From Alistipes sp. (GTDB taxonomy: Bacteria > Bacteroidota > Bacteroidia > Bacteroidales > Rikenellaceae): 44,659 bases of DNA. Below the pieces are notes generated by a model. It was not told where the DNA came from. It did no database searches and saw only the letters and a program-made list of their open reading frames with translations. The stretch is taken from NCBI GenBank assembly GCA_031285405.1, contig JAITWH010000030.1, forward strand, positions 1 to 44,659. The letters are read 5' to 3'. Positions 1 through 7,054 of this stretch are shown piece by piece. How positions within the stretch are numbered: the stretch's first letter is position 1; each line of letters starts with the position of its first letter. A program made the position numbers and the translations under genes.

Positions 1-86
1 CTCAAATGCAACACCCCCCCCCGCCAGACAACCCTGTCTCAATTGTAACACTTCCCAGCCAAACGACACTGTCTCAAAAGTAACAC
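1..86 (-). repeat. Diverged tandem palindrome array A (left edge)
   Basis: Three related units lie just past the 3' end of the FKBP lipoprotein gene: a partial one at 1-14, then 34-51 and 69-86. On the minus strand the two complete units read GTGTTACAATTGAGACAG and GTGTTACTTTTGAGACAG. They share the GTGTTAC left half with the arrays at 3046-3158 and 35045-35191, but the right half is GAGACAG, so the dyad is imperfect, and the spacing is 35-37 bp. No T-tracts follow the units. The array may continue beyond the window. Confidence 0.5.
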
Positions 87-131
87 TCCAAAACCAGCCC
101 CCCTACAACCAACCATCAAAAACACTCACCA

Positions 132-1502
132 TCACTCCACCACCTCATCCTCCTCCCCCGAAGCCTCAATATAAATCTCAAAAACAAGCGGAGTATAAGG
201 CTGAACCTCAGTAGTAATCTGCTGCTCCGACTCCTCCTCTGCATATCCCGACGTGCTGTACCCGTAGTAGTCGTAACCGCCGCCGTAGTACGAGTTATAG
301 TTATAGTTGTCATAGTAACCGCTACCATACATTCCGCCCATTCCGCCCCCATACATACTGTTGTACATACTCTGCTGCATATAGTAGTCCATCATAGCCT
401 GCTGCTGCGCCTGCTGCTGTTTGACCGCGGCCGAGAGCCCCGACGCCCCATACCCGTAGGCCGATGTAAACACGATGCGGCTCCACTGCCCACGCCTCAG
501 AGCAGGTATCGCCTCATAGAACGCGGCGATAAAACTATCCTTGTCTGTATCGGCCTGGTAGCTCAGCGCCGCGAATGTTTTGCTCTGCGGAACATAGTTC
601 TCGCTCAGCCGCCTGTTGTAAAACTTCTCGTACACCGACTTGATGTTGGTGTCGAATATAAATCCGTCGGGATACTCCTCGGTGGGCAGGAACCTCCCCA
701 CATACCATATCCGCGCCGTCGAGTCCGCCTTCAAATCATACTCCTTCACAAAAGGCTTCTCCGGAAAGTCTGCCAGCAGCTGCGCGTTTGGCCGAAAGTT
801 GAGTGTGTCGACAAATATCAATGTCTTGACGGTATCTTTCGCCGTGAGCCCCCACCGCTTCTCGGCCAGCTCTGTCACCAGCTCCGACTCGTGGTCGATC
901 GGGTTTTTCACCACCCCTCTCACCGAGAGATCCTGTATCACGATCTTTGTCTCCCCCAGAGCGTACTGCCCGCCATAACCCTGATCGTTGGAGAATCCGT
1001 TTGTGCCGTACGCCATGTACGACGGGATGTAGAGCTTCACATGCGACCCACCTGCAAGCCGCATCGTGCTGCCGTCGGGCTTCACAAGCTCATCCTTCAG
1101 CGCCAGATACTGCCCCGTCGGCATACCGAAGTTCACCGGCCCGAAGTACGCATACTCGGGCACATAGTATGTGTAGGGCGAGTACGTACGCTGCCTCAGC
1201 GCGTGAAGCGAGTCGCGAGTGACGAACACATTGCCGTCGATGTCGGTCGAGGTGTAGTTCAGCCTGAGCCACACCGCCGAGTCGCGATCCCAGCTCACCT
1301 CCTGATCCCCCTCGTCGATAAACTCGACCCAGATTCCGTTGGACTGACGCACCACTTCGATGCCCTGTCCTGTCACATACTTCTCGACCCAGGCGTCGAA
1401 AGCCATCTGTTCGAGTCGCGTGATATCTTCGCGTTCGGGTTTCGCGCACGATGCGACGGCCGCCCCCATGGCGAGCGCCGTTAAAAAAATTGCTGGTCTC
1501 AT
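132..1502 (-). CDS. FKBP-fold lipoprotein (two PPIase-like domains, Gln/Tyr/Gly-rich insert)
   Basis: 456-aa exported lipoprotein: hydrophobic signal with lipobox VASC and Cys19. Two regions resemble FKBP-type peptidyl-prolyl isomerases. Residues about 75-195 hold a beta strand followed by LYIPSYMAYG. Residues about 262-446 hold DGFIFDTN, LRRGQWSRIVFTSAYGYG and a final PYTPLVFEIYIE strand. Between AYGYGASG and that last strand sits a low-complexity insert (about 358-428) dominated by Gln, Met, Tyr, Asn and Gly, placed where the FKBP 80s loop would be. The start overlaps the stop of the upstream FKBP-like gene by 4 bp (ATGA), so the two are probably co-translated. Isomerase activity is not assured; a periplasmic or surface folding role is inference. 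Confidence 0.75.
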   Translation of the reverse strand: MRPAIFLTALAMGAAVASCAKPEREDITRLEQMAFDAWVEKYVTGQGIEVVRQSNGIWVEFIDEGDQEVSWDRDSAVWLRLNYTSTDIDGNVFVTRDSLHALRQRTYSPYTYYVPEYAYFGPVNFGMPTGQYLALKDELVKPDGSTMRLAGGSHVKLYIPSYMAYGTNGFSNDQGYGGQYALGETKIVIQDLSVRGVVKNPIDHESELVTELAEKRWGLTAKDTVKTLIFVDTLNFRPNAQLLADFPEKPFVKEYDLKADSTARIWYVGRFLPTEEYPDGFIFDTNIKSVYEKFYNRRLSENYVPQSKTFAALSYQADTDKDSFIAAFYEAIPALRRGQWSRIVFTSAYGYGASGLSAAVKQQQAQQQAMMDYYMQQSMYNSMYGGGMGGMYGSGYYDNYNYNSYYGGGYDYYGYSTSGYAEEESEQQITTEVQPYTPLVFEIYIEASGEEDEVVE

Positions 1503-2182
1503 TCTATAATCTCGATGTCGGTCACTTCAAAAACAATTGTACTGTTGGCCGGAACGCTATACACGACCCGATTGCCAAAAGCTATGTTGGGGGTTAGATA
1601 CACTCTCACCTGGTCGCTCGCAATCTCGCCGTCGCGATCGTTTTCGGGATTACCGTCGCCGGCCACACACTTGATTAACGCCTCTTGCAGCGCTTTTAGT
1701 ATACTCGGGTCGTCGCCCACCTTTATTCTCAGCGGCGTGTTGGGCCAGTGCCGCGTGTCGAACTGCGGATTGTTGCCCGTCACCTCCTTGATTCGCGCGT
1801 CGATGTTGGTGTAAAATGTCTGCTGACTGTCAAACGCGCCGCTGGTAAAGACCCGCGCGTCGAACATAAATGCGATGCTGTCACCCGCCGCAATCACACG
1901 ACCGCCCCTGCTCTTGGCCGAACGATCCTCATTGACGATATACCGGTACGCCCCCCTCTCGGTGATATCGAAATATCCGAGTATGTTCGCCGGAAGAGGG
2001 TCGGGCAGGTTGCCCCGCTCGTATACGCTCTGCGTCTCGAAAGCCTTCACGATGTTGGCTTGGGCACTATTGACAGTGTCGTCGGCCCCGCCGCACGCCA
2101 CCAAAGCCGCGACCGCCACCGCGACCACCACTGCCGCCGGAGACCTCCCAGCCCCCCTCGCTATTTTAGCACCAAGCTTCAT
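1499..2182 (-). CDS. FKBP-type PPIase-like lipoprotein
   Basis: 227-aa lipoprotein from the Met at 2182 (MKLGAKIARG), with a basic n-region, Ala/Val-rich core and lipobox LVAC (Cys30). An upstream in-frame Met at 2233 exists, but a full promoter (TTTG at 2218-2221, 20 bp, TATCTTTG at 2190-2197) lies between the two, so 2182 is preferred and the mRNA would be almost leaderless. The C-terminal part looks FKBP-like: a substrate-pocket strand with GDSIAFMFDARVFTSGAFDS, a helix ILKALQEALIKCV, then VYLTPNIAFGNR and a final NSTIVFEVTDIEIIE strand. It is followed with a 4-bp overlap by the larger FKBP-fold lipoprotein. Enzymatic activity is unproven; the family fold is the supported part. Confidence 0.72.
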   Translation of the reverse strand: MKLGAKIARGAGRSPAAVVVAVAVAALVACGGADDTVNSAQANIVKAFETQSVYERGNLPDPLPANILGYFDITERGAYRYIVNEDRSAKSRGGRVIAAGDSIAFMFDARVFTSGAFDSQQTFYTNIDARIKEVTGNNPQFDTRHWPNTPLRIKVGDDPSILKALQEALIKCVAGDGNPENDRDGEIASDQVRVYLTPNIAFGNRVVYSVPANSTIVFEVTDIEIIE

Positions 2183-2189
2183 CACCCCG

Positions 2190-2221
2190 CAAAGATAGTG
2201 CAAGTTGCGAGTAACGCCAAA
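2190..2221 (-). promoter_or_regulatory. Bacteroidota-type promoter of the FKBP lipoprotein pair
   Basis: On the minus strand a -33 TTTG (2218-2221) is followed after 20 bp by the -7 box TATCTTTG (2190-2197), an excellent TTTG-N19/21-TAnnTTTG match. Transcription would begin about 5-7 nt beyond the box, only a few bases before the ATG at 2182. Confidence 0.7.
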
Positions 2222-2693
2222 TTTATTATCCATATGTCACCTTATAGTAATTGAAAATTGGCGGCAACGGCCGCAGCGATCGGAACGCCGACAGCGATTT
2301 AAGCTACGCGCACCCCGTCATTGCGAGCCGGTACGGCGAAGCAATCCAGCCAAAATGTCATCCCGACAGAGGCACAAAGTGCCGACGAGGGATCTACCGA
2401 ATAGCGTTCCGCGTAGCCTAAGTATAGCGTAGCCAAGGCGTTGCGTAGCGCGCGCCGGTCCATAGTTGCCGCATCGCTGCGCGACGCGCTTTCAGCTCGC
2501 TTTTTCCGAATATATTCTAAAAAAGCTACGCCCCCCGATAGCGAAAAACGGCGGCGGCAACGGCCGCAACGAATTGAGCTACGCAGTATTATGTCATCCC
2601 GACAGAGGCACAAAGTGCCGACGAGGGATCTACCAAATAGTATTCTGCGTAGCTAAGTACTGCGTAGCCAAAATGTTGCGTAGCGAGCGAGAG

Positions 2694-2829
2694 CTCCCCG
2701 ATAGCGAAAAACGGCGTTAAAAAATAGGCGGCTAAAAGCGTAAAGAAATCGAGACCTTTTGCTCGCAAAAGCGCGAACGCGTCGATTTCAAGCGTTAGCC
2801 GCCTATTTTAGCCGTTTTTCGCCTCGGGG
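2694..2829. repeat. Long imperfect inverted repeat
   Basis: The left arm (about 2695-2753) and the reverse complement of the right arm (about 2779-2829) share CGAAAAACGGC, TAGGCGGCTAA and GAAATCGA with small indels, giving a stem of roughly 45 pairs. The loop itself contains a perfect short hairpin, CTTTTGC-TC-GCAAAAG. Such a structure could form a cruciform or an RNA hairpin; its role is unknown. Confidence 0.65.
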
Positions 2830-2841
2830 TGAGTTTTTTTG

Positions 2842-2872
2842 CTTACTTTTTTTGCTCATCAAAAAAAGTAAG
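2842..2872. repeat. Perfect 13-bp hairpin
   Basis: CTTACTTTTTTTG (2842-2854) and CAAAAAAAGTAAG (2860-2872) are exact reverse complements around the loop CTCAT. It lies between the long inverted repeat and the palindrome array, in gene-free DNA. It could terminate transcription weakly on either strand or be part of a dispersed repeat. Confidence 0.6.
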
Positions 2873-3045
2873 GCGCGCCAGCGCAAGCCGGAACGCCGGC
2901 AGCGATTTAAAAAACATCACAAAAAATCAAAAAAAACTGAAACAAAACAGCTACCAAAAACGTAATAACACGCCACGATAAAAGCCCCAAAAAAACAAAA
3001 AAAGAGACCATACCTATAATAATAAGAAGCACCCCCCCAAAAAAA

Positions 3046-3158
3046 GTGTAGCATTTGTAACACTCGACCAAAAAAACCGTTACATAGGTAACACTACCCC
3101 CAAAAAAACCGTTACATCGGTAACACTCAACAAAAAAAAAGCGTGACATAAGTCACGC
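3046..3158 (-). repeat. Tandem palindrome array B (four units, 31-32 bp period)
   Basis: Four 18-bp interrupted palindromes lie at 3046-3063, 3077-3094, 3109-3126 and 3141-3158, with periods of 31, 32 and 32. Two plus-strand units read CCGTTACATAGGTAACAC and CCGTTACATCGGTAACAC. A-tracts of 7-9 bases precede three of the four units, so on the minus strand each of those hairpins is followed by T7-T9. The array sits directly behind the 3' end of the phosphate transporter gene. It matches the array at 35045-35191 in unit size, sequence and period. Confidence 0.8.
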
Positions 3159-3163
3159 TTTTT
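3132..3163 (-). terminator. Bidirectional terminator of the phosphate transporter gene
   Basis: A perfect 7-bp stem GCGTGAC/GTCACGC with loop ATAA (3141-3158) is flanked by A9 on the left and T5 on the right, giving hairpin plus T-tract on both strands. It is 30 bp beyond the transporter stop and is also the last unit of palindrome array B. Confidence 0.75.
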
Positions 3164-3192
3164 CACACGGCAGGGTATAATGAACCCCAAAA

Positions 3193-5421
3193 TCACCCCC
3201 CAAAACCACCCCCCGAGACAAAGTATTTTTGGCTTTTAAGAAGGTTGCGCGACTGCAAAACCATGGTCTTGGTCTCGCCCAGAATCGCCAGATACAACAC
3301 GCTGGTCTTGGTGCTGCCCTTCTCGCCCTGAATGCGTCGCAGCTGCCTTTTGATCACATCGCCGATCATCTCCATCAGCTTGTCGCGCCCCTGCATAACT
3401 GCCTCCATATCAGAGAAATCGTTGGTTTCGAGCATCCGGTTTATCTTGCCGTACAGCTTTTTCACATTGTCGTTCACCGCCATCAGGTCCTGCGCCTGCT
3501 CCTTGCTGAATCCCTTGTGGTTGTTGTCGATGTGGTCGAACGCGGGGCGGGTGATATGCACCAGCGACTTGGTCACCTCCGACAGGTAGTCCACCACCTG
3601 AACGTAGTACTGAATCGTCTCTATATCAGCACCTTTCAGCTTTTGCAGCACCGGCATCATGGCATACTTTCGTTCGCGCGAGCGGTAGAACAGATCGTTC
3701 GACTCCTTCACCTGTTCGCGCAGCGCCTTGCGATTCTCCTTCATCGTGGCCACCATGGTGCGGGTGTAAATGTCTGTCACCTTGTCCATTACGTCGCGCA
3801 CCTCGTCGGTACACTGCCTGATGATCTCGGCCTCGCTGCCGTCGGCGGTGTAGATGTCCGATTTGTCGTCGTCGAGCGATTTTTTCTTTGCCTTCAGATT
3901 GCTGCGCTCTATCAGGAACATCGCCAGCGCCGAGATTGCGATCACCGCCACCGTCTTGCCGTACATCAGCGCCGAGCCGATCGAGAACGCGATCACAAAG
4001 GCGCCGAGCCCCGTGATGAACCACCCCATGATCACCATCACCACGCCCGAGATTCGGTACACGGCGGTTTCGCGACCCCACGCGCGGTCGGCGAGCGAGG
4101 TACCCATCGCCACCATGAAGGTAACATAAGTGGTCGACAGCGGCAGCTTCAGCGAGGTACCCAACGCGATGAGCAGCGACGCGACGATCAGGTTGACCGT
4201 GGCGCGGATCATGTCGTAGTGCGCGCCTCCGCGTTCCGAACTCTCCAACTGCTCGAAGCGGCTGTTGACCCACTCCTGCCCCTTGGGCGGCACGAGCATC
4301 TTGTATCCGTTGTTCATCGCGACCGACGCGCGCACGACCGCCCTCGAAAAGACCGTCGAGCCGAACTTCTCGTCAGCCCCCTCTTTGGAGCTGGCGAGTC
4401 TGATCTCGGTCTCGGTGACGTGCGTCGCCTTCTTCGAGAACCAGAGCGTCACCACCATGATCAGCCCCGCGCCAACCAACAGCATGAAGTTCGCCGGAGC
4501 CTCCTCGCGCAGGCCGCCCATCAGCATATCCAAGTTGCCCGACTCCCTCGCCATGTTCCACGAGTCGAGACCCGCGATGGGCACCCCGATGAAGTTCACA
4601 AGGTCGTTGCCCGCAAAGGCCAGCGCCAACGAGAACGTACCGACGAGGATCGAGACCTTTAGTATATTAACCTTGAGCATCTGCAACACGAACAGCACCA
4701 TCGACCAGAAGACCCAGATGCCCAGCGGCGCGAGCAGCCCGATCGAGCCGATGAACTCCATGAAGGGCGTCCCAGCAAGAGGTGCCTTCAGACCCTTCAC
4801 CAATATAAAATAGGTGATTGCCGTCACAGCCACGCCGCACCACATCGCCCCGAACCGGCGCAAAGTCTTGGAGTAGCGGAACGAAAAGAGCAATCGCGAT
4901 ATCCACATCACGATAGACCCCATCACGATCGAGATCACCACCGAGGCGAGAATCCCCGAGACCATGGTCGACGCACGCGCGGTGTTGATGAACTGCCCCA
5001 TGTTGGCGATCGTCAGCGAGGAATCGGCGGCGACCTTGGCGACCGACACCGCGACCGTGGCACCCATCAGGCCGAAGAGCAGCGACACCGTCGTGGAGGT
5101 GGGCAGACCCAGCGAGTTGTAGATATCCAACAGGATGATGTCGCACAGCATGACCGCCAGGTAGAGCATCATCACCTCGCGGAAGGTGAAGAGTTCGGGG
5201 TTGAGCACGCCGCTGCGCGCCACCTCCATCATGCCGCTCGAAGTGAGCGTGCCCACAATGATGCCCAGCGACGCGACTGCCAAAATGATGCGCATCGGGG
5301 CGGCCTTGGAGCCTATGGCGGAGTTGAGGAAGTTGACGGCGTCGTTTGTGACGCCAACGAAGAGGTCTGAAATGGCGGTAATCGCCAGAATTACAAGGGC
5401 AACGGTGTAGATTATTTCCAT
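3193..5421 (-). CDS. pit: Inorganic phosphate transporter, PiT family, with PhoU-like C-terminal region
   Basis: 742-aa inner-membrane protein that takes up inorganic phosphate by cation symport. The two inverted PiT signatures are visible: GVTNDAVNFLNSAIGSKAA at residues 23-41 and ALAFAGNDLVNFIGVPIAG at about 266-284. Many hydrophobic helices fill residues 1-500, with a conserved LKLPLSTTYVTFMVAMGTSLADRAWG-like half-repeat near 425-450 (quoted in part: LPLSTTYVTFMVAMGTS). From about 530 the protein becomes soluble and helical (TDEVRDVMDKVTDIYTRTMV), resembling the PhoU-like extension common in Bacteroidota PiT proteins. It is monocistronic, ends at a strong terminator and is followed by palindrome array B. 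Substrate and family are well supported; regulation is not visible beyond the promoter. Confidence 0.9.
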   Translation of the reverse strand: MEIIYTVALVILAITAISDLFVGVTNDAVNFLNSAIGSKAAPMRIILAVASLGIIVGTLTSSGMMEVARSGVLNPELFTFREVMMLYLAVMLCDIILLDIYNSLGLPTSTTVSLLFGLMGATVAVSVAKVAADSSLTIANMGQFINTARASTMVSGILASVVISIVMGSIVMWISRLLFSFRYSKTLRRFGAMWCGVAVTAITYFILVKGLKAPLAGTPFMEFIGSIGLLAPLGIWVFWSMVLFVLQMLKVNILKVSILVGTFSLALAFAGNDLVNFIGVPIAGLDSWNMARESGNLDMLMGGLREEAPANFMLLVGAGLIMVVTLWFSKKATHVTETEIRLASSKEGADEKFGSTVFSRAVVRASVAMNNGYKMLVPPKGQEWVNSRFEQLESSERGGAHYDMIRATVNLIVASLLIALGTSLKLPLSTTYVTFMVAMGTSLADRAWGRETAVYRISGVVMVIMGWFITGLGAFVIAFSIGSALMYGKTVAVIAISALAMFLIERSNLKAKKKSLDDDKSDIYTADGSEAEIIRQCTDEVRDVMDKVTDIYTRTMVATMKENRKALREQVKESNDLFYRSRERKYAMMPVLQKLKGADIETIQYYVQVVDYLSEVTKSLVHITRPAFDHIDNNHKGFSKEQAQDLMAVNDNVKKLYGKINRMLETNDFSDMEAVMQGRDKLMEMIGDVIKRQLRRIQGEKGSTKTSVLYLAILGETKTMVLQSRNLLKSQKYFVSGGGFGG

Positions 5422-5452
5422 ATTTTCGTCTGAAAAAACATTTCTCCGGTTA

Positions 5453-5460
5453 CAAAAGTA
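5453..5460 (-). promoter_or_regulatory. -7 box of the phosphate transporter gene within a GTTAC-N4-GTAAT dyad
   Basis: The minus strand reads TACTTTTG, a TAnnTTTG match about 30 nt upstream of the start. It is embedded in the plus-strand dyad GTTACAAAAGTAAT (5449-5462), similar in half-site to the array palindromes. No clear -33 TTTG was found. The remaining part of the 219-bp gap to ruvA shows nothing else recognisable. Confidence 0.5.
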
Positions 5461-5640
5461 ATACGGGATTTTGAATTTTTGGGCCTGTCGGGGCGATAAA
5501 CGACCTTTTTTCCTCCCGATTTAACCGTTTTGTAACATCTGCCGTGCCAGAGCGCGGGGTGAGCTTCGGGGTTTTTTTCGGGTTTTTTCACGCCCGACGA
5601 TTGTTCTGTCAGCTGCCCCGACGACTGTCCCGCTTCGGCG

Positions 5641-6237
5641 TTACAATTTTTTCAGCGATCGGCGGATGACCTCCTCGACGGCGAGCCCCGGCTCCTCTTT
5701 CATAACCGCGCGCACGACCTTGTCGGACGCGGCCCGCGAAAAGCCCAGCATGGCGAGCGCCGACAGCGCCTCGGAGTGTACGGCGTCGGACTCGGGCGCG
5801 CCCCTGCCCGCGACACCCGCCACGGCTTCGGCGACGATGCCCGTCATCTTGTCGCGCAGCTCGACGATGATCTTCTCGGCTGTCTTGAGTCCCAGACCCT
5901 TGACGTTCTTGAGCAGCACTGCGTTCTCGCTCGATATGATGCCCGCGAGTTCGGCAGGTGAGTAGGTCGACAGTACCATGCGCGCAGTGCCTCCGCCCAC
6001 GCCCGACACGCTCACCAGACGTCTGAAGAGTTCCCGCTCGGCTGTCGTTGCGAATCCGTAAAGAATCTGCGCGTCCTCACGCACCGTGAAGTGGACGTAG
6101 AGTTTTGCCTCGCCCAGCTTCTCGATCTCCGAGAAGGTCTGCAGCGATATGTTGAGGTAGTAGCCCACGCCTCCCGCCTCGATGACGGCGTAGGCGGGGG
6201 TGAGATCGGCTATGCGCCCCGAGATGAATTCGTACAT
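5641..6237 (-). CDS. ruvA: Holliday junction branch migration protein RuvA
   Basis: 198-aa subunit that binds four-way DNA junctions and loads the RuvB motor in recombination and repair. The N-terminal OB-fold begins MYEFISGRIADLTPAYAVIE and contains GGVGYYLNIS. The first helix-hairpin-helix is around LVSVSGVGGGTARMVLS, the second around LKNVKGLGLKTAEKIIVELR. A linker (about 142-157) leads to the small C-terminal domain that contacts RuvB (SALAMLGFSRAASDKVV...EEVIRRSLKKL). Length is normal for the family. It is divergent from the Skp/OmpH-like gene, with overlapping promoters in between; ruvB and ruvC are not in this window. Confidence 0.95.
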   Translation of the reverse strand: MYEFISGRIADLTPAYAVIEAGGVGYYLNISLQTFSEIEKLGEAKLYVHFTVREDAQILYGFATTAERELFRRLVSVSGVGGGTARMVLSTYSPAELAGIISSENAVLLKNVKGLGLKTAEKIIVELRDKMTGIVAEAVAGVAGRGAPESDAVHSEALSALAMLGFSRAASDKVVRAVMKEEPGLAVEEVIRRSLKKL

Positions 6238-6252
6238 AAATATATTTTGTTT

Positions 6253-6283
6253 ATTGCAAAGATACGATTTTTTCGTACTTTTG
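6253..6283 (+). promoter_or_regulatory. Promoter of the Skp/OmpH-like gene
   Basis: ATTG (6253-6256) is followed after 19 bp by TACTTTTG (6276-6283), a good Bacteroidota -33/-7 pair 36 nt before the ATG. Confidence 0.65.
6257..6264 (-). promoter_or_regulatory. -7 box of ruvA
   Basis: The minus strand reads TATCTTTG (TAnnTTTG), about 20 nt upstream of the ruvA start. It lies between the -33 and -7 elements of the divergent plus-strand promoter, so the two promoters should compete for polymerase. Confidence 0.55.
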
Positions 6284-6318
6284 TGCGCTAAAGCGAAACT
6301 AAAAACTCATAAATAAGC

Positions 6319-6909
6319 ATGAAAAAAGTACTCACCATCGCTTTGGCGATGTTCGCCCTCGCCTCCTGCAAGAACGCCGGCACCGGCGCGGACGCTGCGG
6401 CTACAGCCGAAAACAGCGTCGAAACTGTCTACGACATCGCCTACATCAGCATGGACTCGCTCATCAATGGCTACGGTCGCTACAAGGATCTGTCGTCGGA
6501 GTTCGAGGCCAAGGCAACACGTATTCAGAACGATCTCGAAGCGCGCGCACGTAGCCTTCAGAACGAGGTGGTCAATTTTCAGGACCAGGTGCAGAGGGGG
6601 CTCATGACACGTACGCAGGCAGAGCAGAAGCAGAGCCAGATCGAGAGTCGCGGTCAGCAGTTTGAGGCCGATCGTCAGGCTCGGTTGACCGAACTTGCCG
6701 AGGAGGAGCAGGTGATGACCAATCAGATTATGTATGCCATCTCGGAGTATGTCGCCTCGTTTAACTCGGACTTCCGCTATAAGATGATCCTGACGAGCTC
6801 CGGTACAGCGCCCGTTATCCATGCTGCGCCTTCGCTTAACATTACATCAGAGGTGCTCGACGGACTTAATGCCGCTTATGCCGCTGAGAAAAACGCAGCC
6901 GCTAAATAA
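6319..6909 (+). CDS. OmpH/Skp-family periplasmic chaperone-like lipoprotein
   Basis: 196-aa protein with a lipoprotein signal (LASC, Cys17). After a short linker comes an OmpH-type beta strand, VYDIAYISMDSLINGYGRYKD, then a long charged helix pair (about 60-140) rich in Glu, Gln, Arg and Ala and free of Pro, as in the coiled-coil arms of Skp that cradle unfolded outer-membrane proteins. The C-terminal strand region YKMILTSSGTAPVIHA closes the body domain. Most Skp proteins are soluble, so the lipid anchor is a Bacteroidota-type variation. It stands alone behind its own promoter, upstream of rpsP. Family assignment is good; client range is inference. Confidence 0.85.
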   Translation: MKKVLTIALAMFALASCKNAGTGADAAATAENSVETVYDIAYISMDSLINGYGRYKDLSSEFEAKATRIQNDLEARARSLQNEVVNFQDQVQRGLMTRTQAEQKQSQIESRGQQFEADRQARLTELAEEEQVMTNQIMYAISEYVASFNSDFRYKMILTSSGTAPVIHAAPSLNITSEVLDGLNAAYAAEKNAAAK

Positions 6910-7003
6910 ATTAAGAATTAAAAATTAAAAATTAAGAGTTGGGCTATGCTCTGTGATTTTTGCTTTGGCGGATTTTTAATTCTTAATTCTTAATTTTTAA
7001 TTG
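6908..7003. repeat. AT-rich inverted repeat between the chaperone gene and rpsP
   Basis: Repeats of the type ATTAAGAATTAAAAATTAAA (about 6908-6940) are mirrored as reverse complement TTTTTAATTCTTAATTC (about 6972-7003). The stem could act as a terminator for the upstream gene. The same AT-rich module recurs at 39574-39605, and a related TTGAAAATTGAAA form occurs near 22470, 31300 and 37860. Confidence 0.6.
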
Positions 7004-7012
7004 AAAAAGCAT

Positions 7013-7020
7013 TATCTTTG
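7013..7020 (+). promoter_or_regulatory. -7 box of the rpsP operon
   Basis: TATCTTTG matches TAnnTTTG and lies 34 nt before the rpsP ATG. No clear -33 TTTG at the expected distance, as the AT-rich repeat occupies that position. Confidence 0.55.
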
Positions 7021-7054
7021 CAACTTCATTTTTTTTAACTCATAACAATAACAA

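Larger units (their letters stand above)
2249..2912. repeat. Mosaic intergenic repeat region I
   Basis: No credible gene lies in 2234-3192. The gap holds modules that recur elsewhere in the window: TTGAAAATTG at about 2249-2258; GCCGCAGCGAT / GGAACGCCGACAGCGATTTAAGCTA at about 2269-2305; a CGTCATTGCGAG...GAAGCAATCCAG module at 2316-2349; and GTCATCCCGACAGAG...GGGATCTACC modules at 2357-2398 and 2593-2634. CCCCGATAGCGAAAAACGGCG occurs at about 2534 and 2696, and GGAACGCCGGCAGCGATTTAA ends near 2911. Short ORFs across it encode only translated repeat and differ from copy to copy. Confidence 0.75.

Noticed and set aside
2299-2720. Short ORFs in the repeat region (for example at 2299-2613, 2441-2656, 2466-2720)
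   Set aside because: They translate the repeat modules (HPDRGTKCRRGIYQ-type peptides) and differ between copies; not genes.
2907-3149. 80-aa ORF over palindrome array B
   Set aside because: Its peptide repeats (VECYRCN, VECYKCY) are the array units read in one frame; no start signals.
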